Below are positions 28,507-35,981 of a DNA stretch of 64,000 nucleotides, one piece after another. The notes beneath the pieces are model-generated. The model saw only the letters and a list, made by a program, of their open reading frames with translations, had not been told where the DNA came from and did not search any database. How positions within the stretch are numbered: position 1 is the first letter of the stretch; each line of letters begins with the position of its first letter. Made by a program: the position numbers and the translations under genes. Origin of the DNA: Limimaricola variabilis (GTDB taxonomy: Bacteria; Pseudomonadota; Alphaproteobacteria; Rhodobacterales; Rhodobacteraceae); contig NZ_JACIBX010000001.1 in assembly GCF_014195545.1 (NCBI RefSeq), positions 454,463-518,462 of the forward strand. Direction: 5' to 3'.

Positions 28507-28719
28507 GTGTCGTTCCTTCGTATGCCGCGTCGCTCAGGTCCCCCTGCGGGGCGTTGAGGGCCCGGTGGCCCACCTTTGGACAGCGCGCCCATCGGGCGTT
28601 CGTTGATATCGGCGGCGCATCCCTTGCGGATAGCCGCGCATCCCGTGACAAGGGGCTTGCCGGGATGCGGGCTTATCGGCGAGGCACGGGGGCAAGTCAA
28701 CCCCCGCGAAAGGCCCGTC
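28507..28719. other. Divergent control region of rplU and the lipoprotein gene
   Basis: The 213 bases between the two start codons hold the rplU leader and promoter on the minus strand and the lipoprotein promoter on the plus strand. Several short G+C-rich hairpins are visible near 28535-28575. I could not assign hexamers with confidence. Confidence 0.4.
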
Positions 28720-29049
28720 ATGCGCGCAATGTTCTCCCTCCCCCTGCTCGTCCTGCTTGCGGCCTGCGCGCCGGGCGCCCTGCCCGGGTTGCGCCCGACG
28801 CTGCTGCCGGCCACCGCGCAGGACAACGCCCGGCGCGGCGCGGTCGAGCTGGCGGTCAAGGGCAATTTCGGCGCCGTGCTGAACGACATCGAGGCCGGCG
28901 GCGGCCCGGCGCTCGAACGCGCCTTCGACGCGGCGGCGGTGCCCCTTTCCGACCGTCCGGCCCGGCGGCTGCAACTCGGCGGAGACCTCGGCCTATACGA
29001 GACCAATCCCGGCGCGCTGGTGACCTCGCTGCTGCTCTGGGGCGGCTGA
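28720..29049 (+). CDS. Small predicted lipoprotein
   Basis: A 109-residue protein with a lipoprotein signal peptide: MRAMFSLPLLVLLAACAPG, where LAAC is a good lipobox and the Cys would be lipidated. The remainder (about 90 residues) is Ala/Gly/Leu-rich with DNARRGAVELAVKGNFGAVL and LQLGGDLGLYETNPGALV. No family is recognised. The start at 28720 is preferred because an upstream extension spoils the signal peptide; an AAAGG site precedes it. The tRNA-Ser gene follows. Confidence 0.7.
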   Translation: MRAMFSLPLLVLLAACAPGALPGLRPTLLPATAQDNARRGAVELAVKGNFGAVLNDIEAGGGPALERAFDAAAVPLSDRPARRLQLGGDLGLYETNPGALVTSLLLWGG

Positions 29050-29136
29050 CGTCGGGGCGCGCCAAGGCCGCGCGGAAAAATCGTTCGAGGGGCCTTGCGC
29101 CCCCCCGCGGCAGTGGCTAAACGCCCCTCAGACCGC

Positions 29137-29226
29137 GGAGAGGTGCCGGAGTGGTCGAACGGGGCGGTCTCGAAAACCGTTGAGCCTGCAAGGGTTCCCA
29201 GGGTTCGAATCCCTGTCTCTCCGCCA
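29137..29226 (+). tRNA. tRNA-Ser (anticodon CGA)
   Basis: A class II tRNA of 90 bases. The acceptor arms GGAGAGG and TCTCTCC pair with one G-T wobble. The anticodon loop CTCGAAA gives CGA, reading the UCG codon. A long variable arm, the T loop TTCGAAT, discriminator G and an encoded CCA are present. The gene sits at the left edge of a segment with atypical composition, and its 3' end is repeated at 32242. Confidence 0.96.
29213..29225 (+). repeat. Left copy of direct repeat (tRNA 3' end)
   Basis: CTGTCTCTCCGCC within the tRNA acceptor stem matches 32242-32254 at 12 of 13 positions. It is the expected left attachment half if an element integrated into this tRNA gene. Confidence 0.55.
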
Positions 29227-29228
29227 GT

Positions 29229-29277
29229 CTCACCCTATCTGTGCTGATGTCTTAAGATATCCAGCAAGATAGGTGAG
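29229..29277. repeat. 49-base imperfect inverted repeat after tRNA-Ser
   Basis: Starting two bases after the tRNA CCA, CTCACC-TATCT-TGCTG reads into a central CTTAAG and back out as CAGCA-GATA-GGTGAG with a few bulged bases. No T run follows, so it is not a standard terminator. It may be a recombination or binding site or a tRNA 3' processing signal. Confidence 0.6.
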
Positions 29278-29653
29278 GCGGCTGGATTTCAGTTTGTTCG
29301 CCGTTCGTTTTGCACGCCCTCCTCCTGTGCAGCGCGGTGCGTAGGGATGTCGTCAGGAATGATCGCCTACATGTTTTCCGGCATTCAAGCTCAATAGAGC
29401 GCAAGCCACTTTCAGACAATGAGAGTACCTTTCGCCTCGTAGCGCCGCTGACACGGCACTGCTAGCCAGTTCGAACGTGAGCGGACATGCCCCCGTTTCG
29501 CCGGACACCCGGGAGGCTGTGCTCTGGGCTGCGATGCATTCATGTGGGCGCATCTTCAAACCTGAGGGCGTGCGACTGTCACCCCCGGCCTGCCTGGCGC
29601 GCCGATATGGGGGGAGGTGACGGCAGGATCAGTGGTCTGACAGGGACCTAGTC
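29278..29653. other. Non-coding part of the island
   Basis: About 375 bases with lower G+C than the surroundings and stop codons in all frames. Short open frames on the minus strand (29353-29559, 29556-29744) lack ribosome sites and look random. The stretch may be a decayed remnant of mobile DNA, but no transposase or integrase motif could be recognised. Confidence 0.35.
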
Positions 29654-31858
29654 CTACTCTAAAGTTTCGACGAAGGACGCAGCGATGCCATTTCTCTGCG
29701 GGCCCTTCGCATTCGAGGACGCAAGGAGATAACGCGCTGTGCAATCCCCGGAAGTGGCCGGAAAGAAAGCCATATCAAGCCCTTTTATGGCTTGTATCAC
29801 GTGCTCCACGCGGTCGCCCATGCACTCTATCCGAGACAAGGTGAGGCCTTTGAACTGACGCGGCAACAACGCCCAAGCCCCCTCCACTCCCGGAGGGACA
29901 TGTTTCGTGAATTCAAGGTTGCCCGCCTCAAAAGTGATGCTCGAAAATTTCGACATGTTTCGGCCGTCGAGCCATTGCAGCATTTGATCCGCTGATATCA
30001 GGGGCACTCCGCGGTCGAGTGCAATCTCGGCCAGGACTTGGTCGTAGTCATCGGTGTAGTCGAAATGCGTGGCAAAGGCTCCAAAATATTGGTTCGGCCC
30101 CAATGCGCCATCGAGAAGCTGTGAGACCCCTTCGTGATGCGGAACCAAATTTTCATTGACGAGATGCGTCGCAACCTGCGCGACGTCGAGAGCATTCCCG
30201 TCAAGATCGGCATAAGGCATGGGGAAACCGGAACCGTTCATGAAAATCTGGCGCCCTTGGATCCAGTCCGGCGGCCAGAGGTAGTAATTGAGATCAAGCC
30301 GTATTCCGGATTTCCGCTCTTCGCGCGGAACGTCGACCCAGCCCTGCCAGACGATGCAGTGGAGGCGATGGGTCCGTTGGGGTGGTAATTCCGGATAGGA
30401 GCTTCGAAAGCTCTGGAACTCGGTTGATATGCGTTTGAGGAACGCGGCCGGCTTCGATCGCTCTGCGCATCCGGTGTCGACGTGAACGCCCAGCTCGAAA
30501 CCTTTCTCGACAAACTCGAGGGCGGTCTGCCGGTGAAACTTCGTGGGAAGCGTGAGGTAGGAGGAGGCACGAAGGCATTCCCATCGATCGACCCGGCACC
30601 CTGGCGCGCTCAACTCGTCCAGTCGAAACATCATGTCTCGGGTGCCATCCACAGTGGCATGGTCGTCTCCCGTCATGATGAGAGCGGCACGCAGCTTTCG
30701 CGGAAGGTACCAGAAGCGGGGCAACGGGATCGGGGCACGCTCGATGATCAAGTTGACCAAGAGCCGCTGTAGCTCATCCGCCATCGGAACCTCCGCATAG
30801 CGGAGAGGCAAGAAGTCGGGGTAGAATAGATCGTTCGCGCGGACAGGTTTCGAGCCATCCCTGTCCTCGTTGATCCACGCGGGGTTGCCTTGACGGCTCA
30901 GGACGATTGAGCGGGAAAGATCAAAAGCGAAATCAGCGACATGCCCGCGCCCATGTGGGACCACCGACAAGGCGCTCAGAGGCAGGGTCGTACCGTCAAG
31001 ACGAGCCAGATGCGCCAGTACGTCCGAATTTTTCGGGCTATTGCTCGGTACGCTGTCAATCGGACCATGCACCTGAAGCGGCTCGGCGTTGAAGCCGCGA
31101 CTGATCTCAGTGTCGGGCGAAGGCAGCATCATCGCTGCCGTCAAGCTCTTCTCTCCTGCGCGCGCCAGCCCCCACTCCTGACGAAGCTCGGCACCCGGAC
31201 GCATCAGGACCAATAGCCCACCCTTCTGGACCCAGCCCTGCAATGCCATCCAGGTAGTGGACGGAACATGCGTCGTATCGAGGATTACGACAGATCTGCG
31301 GGACAGGTCATCGGAGCCAAAATCGTCGGCAACCACATGTGCCGATGCGTTCAGCCCTTCGGCTTTCAGGATCTCTGCGTAATAGCGGCTGAAAGGCCGA
31401 TCAGCGCCTTCGATGACGAGAATGGGTGCCTCTGCGGATCCTGCCCTGCTCCGCTTGCTCATGGTTCTGAACTGGGAGCAGCTCCCTCTCCGCTCAGATC
31501 GCCAAGAGTTCAAAAATCCTGCTTCGCTCTTCCAGCAAAACTCGTAGCTCTCGTCCCAGCCTAGCGGCTCGACCGGTCTAGCGATGATGATCCTGTCGCT
31601 CTCGTCTTGCCGTATATCGAGATCAACCAGGTCTCCGTCGTGGGCCTGCAACTTGAGAATGACATCGTCCGGGACACGTTTCGGAAATCTGACGATCAGT
31701 TCTCGTCCCGGATGAACATCTCGACTGTCCGGATCAGGAAGCAATAGGATCGGATCGCTTGCTGTTTGGCGCATGAGGTAAAAGCCGGACAGCGCAATTC
31801 CCATTACACACGCTGCGATCACCAGAATGCGGCTACGAGACACGTTCCATCCCATCAT
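29654..31858 (-). CDS. Membrane-anchored protein with GATase-like and polysaccharide-deacetylase-like regions
   Basis: A 734-residue protein of unknown function. Residues 11-29 form an N-terminal signal anchor, so the rest should lie outside the membrane. Residues about 35-125 look like an Ig-like beta-rich domain. Residues about 144-330 resemble a class I GATase or ThuA-like fold (APILVIEGADRPFSRYYAEIL, VVILDTTHVPS, GGLLVLMRPG). Residues about 390-620 resemble a NodB-type deacetylase: LIMTGDDHATVDG (about 394) matches the Asp-Asp motif, FELGVHVDTGC (about 454) the metal-histidine motif, and THFDY follows near 597. Catalytic residues are diverged. It is the only clear gene in the tRNA-Ser island, and its base composition is less G+C-rich than its neighbours. 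Confidence 0.7.
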   Translation of the reverse strand: MMGWNVSRSRILVIAACVMGIALSGFYLMRQTASDPILLLPDPDSRDVHPGRELIVRFPKRVPDDVILKLQAHDGDLVDLDIRQDESDRIIIARPVEPLGWDESYEFCWKSEAGFLNSWRSERRGSCSQFRTMSKRSRAGSAEAPILVIEGADRPFSRYYAEILKAEGLNASAHVVADDFGSDDLSRRSVVILDTTHVPSTTWMALQGWVQKGGLLVLMRPGAELRQEWGLARAGEKSLTAAMMLPSPDTEISRGFNAEPLQVHGPIDSVPSNSPKNSDVLAHLARLDGTTLPLSALSVVPHGRGHVADFAFDLSRSIVLSRQGNPAWINEDRDGSKPVRANDLFYPDFLPLRYAEVPMADELQRLLVNLIIERAPIPLPRFWYLPRKLRAALIMTGDDHATVDGTRDMMFRLDELSAPGCRVDRWECLRASSYLTLPTKFHRQTALEFVEKGFELGVHVDTGCAERSKPAAFLKRISTEFQSFRSSYPELPPQRTHRLHCIVWQGWVDVPREERKSGIRLDLNYYLWPPDWIQGRQIFMNGSGFPMPYADLDGNALDVAQVATHLVNENLVPHHEGVSQLLDGALGPNQYFGAFATHFDYTDDYDQVLAEIALDRGVPLISADQMLQWLDGRNMSKFSSITFEAGNLEFTKHVPPGVEGAWALLPRQFKGLTLSRIECMGDRVEHVIQAIKGLDMAFFPATSGDCTARYLLASSNAKGPQRNGIAASFVETLE

Positions 31859-32296
31859 GCATCGAACCTGACAACAAACTACCTGGGTTCAAAAAATAGA
31901 CCTCGCCTCCTCATGGAGAGCCACTCGCTTTTGTGGCGCTCTGAGTATGGAATACACTCCAATTGGGACCGTTCCCATGCTTGTCCCACTGGTCAGTGAA
32001 CCCTCCTGATGGAAGAAGGGAAAACGACCCGGTCGGGCTCGCCCATGAAAACGTTGCGCGGGAATCAACCTCGGGTCGAGGCTATCATAGGGTGTAGTCC
32101 AGCTACGCAATGGCTAGGATCTACAGCGCAACTCGATACGCCCCCCCTTACTTGGCTCGTTCTTCCGGCCCTGATACGACGGTAGCAGGATGAACTAGCC
32201 ACGTATTGCGGCCGGGATCGGAAAGAAACTCGAGCGGCATTCTGTCTCTCCACCCAAGCGCGACTCCGTGAACCGCGAGAGTGCCTCAGTCTCGAT
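31859..32296. other. Right part of the island, no supported gene
   Basis: This 438-base gap between the island gene start and the LysR stop holds the presumed promoter of the island gene and the right repeat. Frames on both strands are broken by stops; short minus-strand frames at 31889-32110 and 32065-32253 have no ribosome site or recognisable domain. G+C is lower than in flanking genes. Confidence 0.4.
32242..32254 (+). repeat. Right copy of direct repeat (candidate att site)
   Basis: CTGTCTCTCCACC matches the tRNA-Ser acceptor end at 29213 with one mismatch. It lies 43 bases before the native LysR gene and marks the probable right boundary of the atypical segment. Confidence 0.5.
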
Positions 32297-33205
32297 CTAG
32301 CTGGAGGCGGCGTCCGCCGAACGACTCTCGAAGCTCTTCCACAGCGCAGTCGCGACCGGACCGATGACGGGACGAGGCTGACGAAAGGCGAAGATCCCGG
32401 CCTCGAAGGCGAGATGCGTGTGCGGGAGAGCGATCTCCCGCAGTTCGCCCTTAGCCAACTCTCCGGCGATCATGTGCTCCGGCAGGCGACCCCAGCCCAG
32501 CCCGGCAAGCAGCAGCGCCTTCTTGGTGTGCAGGTCGCCGACATACCAGCGACGTTGGCCCTTCTGGACACCGAGTTCGCGGTCGAACAGGCCACTGGCC
32601 GGGCCGCTGTCGCGGGCGATCACCTGGGTGAAGCGGCGCAGGTCCGACAGCCGCTCAGGTCCGTCCATCGCGTCGATCAGCGTGGGGGCTGCGACGTTGC
32701 GCATGACGATCCGATCGACAGCGATGTAATCGAGACCTTCCTCCTCCAGCATCACCGGCAGCATCGGCGCGATGGCGAGCGCGGCCTCGCCCGACTTCAC
32801 CGCGCCGACCGCGCCCGACAGCACCTCCGCGCGCAGCACCATTCGCGTCTCGGGGAAAACGGCCTGAAGCTCCGCCAGCACCGGTATCAGGAGCGCGGAA
32901 TCGGTGCTGGCATCGACGGCGATGGTGATCGTCTCCTCTTGGCCCTTTTCGAAATGGCGCACGAGTTGCGACAGATCATCGGCCTCCGCCAGCACCCGAA
33001 GCGATTGGAGATAGACCTGCCGCCCGACCGCGGTCAGCTCGAGCCGGTAGCCGGAGCGGTCGAACAGCTCCGTCCCGGTCTGAAATTCCAGAGCCTTCAA
33101 CGCCTGGCTCACCGCCGGCTGCGTGCGGTTGAGCCGCTCGGAGGCCGCCTTGACCGAGCCGGTCTCGACAACGGCGCGCAGAACCTTCAGCTGATCGAGT
33201 TTCAC
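32297..33205 (-). CDS. LysR-family transcriptional regulator
   Basis: A 302-residue LysR protein. The N-terminal winged helix (1-60) reads MKLDQLKVLRAVVETGSVKAASE and LNRTQPAVSQALKALE. The C-terminal substrate-binding domain runs from about 90 to 295. It is divergent from the FAD-dependent oxidoreductase gene across 108 bases that hold a dyad fitting a LysR site, so that gene is its likely target. The effector is unknown. The gene lies just outside the right boundary of the tRNA-Ser island. Confidence 0.92.
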   Translation of the reverse strand: MKLDQLKVLRAVVETGSVKAASERLNRTQPAVSQALKALEFQTGTELFDRSGYRLELTAVGRQVYLQSLRVLAEADDLSQLVRHFEKGQEETITIAVDASTDSALLIPVLAELQAVFPETRMVLRAEVLSGAVGAVKSGEAALAIAPMLPVMLEEEGLDYIAVDRIVMRNVAAPTLIDAMDGPERLSDLRRFTQVIARDSGPASGLFDRELGVQKGQRRWYVGDLHTKKALLLAGLGWGRLPEHMIAGELAKGELREIALPHTHLAFEAGIFAFRQPRPVIGPVATALWKSFESRSADAASS

Positions 33206-33215
33206 CTCGGCCTCC

Positions 33216-33233
33216 TATAAATCGTTTCTTATA
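33216..33233. promoter_or_regulatory. Candidate LysR operator
   Basis: TATAA and TTATA flank eight bases in the A+T-rich divergent gap, just upstream of the LysR start. The T-N11-A pattern is met within it. A second A+T-rich block near 33248-33266 may hold the oxidoreductase -10 region. Confidence 0.45.
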
Positions 33234-33313
33234 TGGATCGGTAGAAAGTATAAATATCAATAAAGTCGGGCCGCCCCTATCTCGGTCGCAACACCAGAGA
33301 AAGGCACCTTTCC

Positions 33314-34396
33314 ATGACCCAGCACATCGCGATCGTCGGCGGCGGCTATATCGGCGCCGAGCTTGCCAAATCCCTTGACGCCAAGGCCGAGGTGACGCTG
33401 ATCGAACCGCGCAGCCACTTCGTCCATGCCCCGGCGATGATCCGCGGCGTGGTCGATCCCGCGCTGCTCGACCGGGCGCTCATTCCCTATGACAGCCTGC
33501 TGAAGCACGGCCGAGTCGTCCAGGCGCGCGCCATGTCGGTGAACGGCTCTGGCGTGACGCTGGAGGACGGACGGCACATCGCTGCGACCCAGGTGGTCGT
33601 CGCTACCGGCTCCGGCAACGCCGCGCCCTTCAAGCCCAAGGGTGACGACATCGCCGCCTTTCGGGCCGAGAACGCCCGCATTCATGCGTTATTGAAAGCC
33701 GCGAAGAGCGTCGCCATCGTCGGTGCCGGGGCTGTCGGCACCGAGCTTGCCGGGGAGATCGCCCATGCGATGCCTGGCAAACGGATCACCCTGATCTCGG
33801 ATCAGCCGCGGCTGTTTCCTGACAAGCCGGCGGCCCTCGGCGCTGGCTTGGCCAAAAAACTCCAACGGGCCAGCGTGCAGCTGATCCTCGGACAACGGGC
33901 CCAGAACCTCGAAAGCCTGTCGGAGCCCTATGCCGGCAGCCTGCGGCTGGCGGACGGGTCGGAGCATGAGTTCGATCTCATCTTCCCCGTGCTCGGGTCG
34001 CGCGCCAACTCGGATCTCCTGCAGGCCTTGCCGGGTGCGCAAACCAGCTCGGCTGGCCGCATCAAGGTCGACCCCTGGCTGCGGCCCGCCTCCTTTCCGA
34101 ACGTCTTCGCTGCGGGCGACGTTGCCGATGCCGGCGACGCGATGACCATCGTGGCCACCAGCCGTCAGCTGCCCTGGCTACGAAGGACCTTGCTGGGCCT
34201 CGGCAAGGGCAAGTCGCTCGAGGAGATGAAGCCTTATGCGCCGTGGGGCGAAAAGTCCCCGCTCCTCGTGCCGCTCGGCCCGAGACGGGGCAGCTCCTTT
34301 CTCGGCATCATGACCGTGGGTGACCTGCTGACGCGGAAGATGAAGGGGGAGGATCTTTTCGTGAAGAAATACAGAACCCTGCTCGGGCAACCATAG
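33314..34396 (+). CDS. FAD-dependent pyridine nucleotide oxidoreductase (AIF/FSP1-like)
   Basis: A 360-residue flavoprotein. It has an N-terminal FAD Rossmann motif IAIVGGGYIGAELAKSL, an NAD(P) motif VAIVGAGAVGTELAGEI (about residue 135) and the C-terminal FAD motif NVFAAGDVADAGD. The layout resembles AIFM2/FSP1 and type II NADH dehydrogenases, which reduce quinones; the CxxC of disulfide reductases is missing. No membrane helix is obvious. The divergent LysR regulator probably controls it. Substrate is unknown. Confidence 0.85.
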   Translation: MTQHIAIVGGGYIGAELAKSLDAKAEVTLIEPRSHFVHAPAMIRGVVDPALLDRALIPYDSLLKHGRVVQARAMSVNGSGVTLEDGRHIAATQVVVATGSGNAAPFKPKGDDIAAFRAENARIHALLKAAKSVAIVGAGAVGTELAGEIAHAMPGKRITLISDQPRLFPDKPAALGAGLAKKLQRASVQLILGQRAQNLESLSEPYAGSLRLADGSEHEFDLIFPVLGSRANSDLLQALPGAQTSSAGRIKVDPWLRPASFPNVFAAGDVADAGDAMTIVATSRQLPWLRRTLLGLGKGKSLEEMKPYAPWGEKSPLLVPLGPRRGSSFLGIMTVGDLLTRKMKGEDLFVKKYRTLLGQP

Positions 34397-34419
34397 GACT
34401 TGGGCATGGTCGCCCGCGT

Positions 34420-34804
34420 TCAACCTGAATTCCCCGCCAGCGCGCGTTTACCCCTGTAGGCTTCCAACCGCGCGTTGGCGTTGGTGTCGATCACCAGAAT
34501 GACCGCCACCATGGCGATGGTCGTGATCAGGCTCGCCCGCCACAGAGGCGACTCGAAGCAGGGGATCGCCGGCGCGCAAACAGCGGTAGTCAGGGGGATG
34601 ATCCTGAACACGGCGATCCGGTATTCGTTCGACGCCCTGTCGGCACGTGCGATTTCGTCTGCGACGAAGCCGGCGGCATGGTGGCACAGGCCGCCGGGAA
34701 GCGCGTCAGCCGGGCTTGCCTCTTCGTCCGCAAGGCCGGCCTTGCTTGGAGCTGCTCGGGGGCGCGGCTAGTTCGTCGAACCAGCTCAGCTTATTGACGG
34801 GCAC
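34420..34804 (-). pseudogene. Possible frameshifted small membrane protein gene
   Basis: From a GTG at 34804 the minus strand encodes VNKLSWFDELAAPPSSSK and then runs to a stop. A one-base shift at about 34750 opens a frame through ADEIARADRASNEYRIAVF to a hydrophobic segment (LITTIAMVAVILVID) and a stop at 34420. Together this would be about 128 residues with one membrane helix. The intact part from 34611 (63 residues) could be a real small gene. No family is recognised, and a chance open frame in high-G+C DNA remains possible. Confidence 0.3.
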
Positions 34805-34879
34805 GGCCAGCCCCCACCTTCTAAGAGGCTGGCCAGTGCCCCGGGATAGCCCGACTTGCCTCATACTCTCCAAGGCCCC

Positions 34880-35770
34880 ATGAAAGCTTCGCTGGAGTTG
34901 CATACCGGGCAAGCACGTCGTCGAATGGCCGGAGGGCAATTCGAGACGCATATGCTGGATCTTCCGAACACGTCGATCATCGAAGGCAACGCGGTCAGAT
35001 GGGGGAGCTGCGGCGACGGTCCGCCGCTGATCGCCATCCACGGCACGCCGTTCTCCTCGCAGGTCTGGCGCAGGATCGCGCCGCAACTCGCCGATCGCAG
35101 GACAATCTACTACTTCGATCTCGTCGGCTACGGACAGTCCGAGATGCGCGATGGTCAGGACGTATCTTTGGCGGTGCAGAACCGGGTCCTCGCAGCTCTG
35201 TTCAAGGAGTGGGAGATCGCGCGACCGGATGTCCTCGCGCATGACTTCGGAGGGGCCACCGCCCTGCGGGCCTATTATCTCGACGGTCTGCGCTACGCCT
35301 CGCTGACGATCTTCGATGCCGTGGCGCTGGCGCCCTGGGGGTCGCCATTCGTCCAGCATGTCAGGCAACACGAGGCCGCGTTTTCGGGGATGCCCGCCTA
35401 CATGCATCATGCGCTTCTCGCCGCCTATCTGCAGACGGCGGCCCACGCCCCGCTCTCCGAAGAGGCCATCGAGATCTACAGCGCCCCTTGGCGCGGGCCG
35501 GTCGGCCAGCCCGCCTTCTACCGGCAGATCGCCCAGATGGATCAGCGTCATACCGACGAGGTGCAGGGCCTCTATGGCAGGATGGATTGCCCCGTCACTG
35601 TGCTCTGGGGGCAGGAGGATGGCTGGCTTCCCCATGCGCAGGGGGATGCCCTGGCGACGCTGATTTCGGACCGCGCCTGTGTCCCCATCGAAGGTGCGGG
35701 GCACCTCGTTCAGGAGGATCGGCCGGAAGCGATCGTTGCGGCGGTTCTGAAGCAGATAGGGGCTGGCTGA
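34880..35770 (+). CDS. Alpha/beta hydrolase, haloalkane-dehalogenase/epoxide-hydrolase type
   Basis: A 296-residue alpha/beta hydrolase. The oxyanion motif is HGTPFSSQVWR and the nucleophile elbow is LAHDFGGATAL, where Asp replaces Ser as in haloalkane dehalogenases and epoxide hydrolases. The acid lies near GQEDGWLP and the catalytic His in GAGHLVQEDRP. A cap domain spans about 150-220. The start is uncertain: ATG codons at 34880, 34925 and 34952 are in frame and none has a strong ribosome site; 34880 has a short AAGG. No operon partner is evident. Substrate unknown. Confidence 0.8.
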   Translation: MKASLELHTGQARRRMAGGQFETHMLDLPNTSIIEGNAVRWGSCGDGPPLIAIHGTPFSSQVWRRIAPQLADRRTIYYFDLVGYGQSEMRDGQDVSLAVQNRVLAALFKEWEIARPDVLAHDFGGATALRAYYLDGLRYASLTIFDAVALAPWGSPFVQHVRQHEAAFSGMPAYMHHALLAAYLQTAAHAPLSEEAIEIYSAPWRGPVGQPAFYRQIAQMDQRHTDEVQGLYGRMDCPVTVLWGQEDGWLPHAQGDALATLISDRACVPIEGAGHLVQEDRPEAIVAAVLKQIGAG

Positions 35771-35981
35771 CGGCAGATGCGAGCCGGGCGGCCTGCGCCG
35801 TCACCCTGCCCCGTCGGATGTCCGGCGGACCGGTGGCCTAGCCGGTGAAACGGTTTGGCCATGCATCACCCCCTTCGCGGCAGGGGTCGCACGGTAATGC
35901 TTTATTAAGGGCGGCAACACGCTATGTAGGGCGGTGCTGCCAGGTTCGGGGCCAGCCCGAACGGCGTACTGAAAGGTCACC

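Noticed and set aside
28507-28600. Possible L21 leader autoregulatory structure
   Set aside because: Hairpins exist but no resemblance to a known leader could be shown by eye.
29278-29653. Integrase or transposase remnant in the island
   Set aside because: No catalytic motif or terminal repeat of a known insertion sequence was found.
29792-31216. Several short plus-strand frames inside the island
   Set aside because: Shadows of the 734-residue minus-strand gene, with no ribosome sites.
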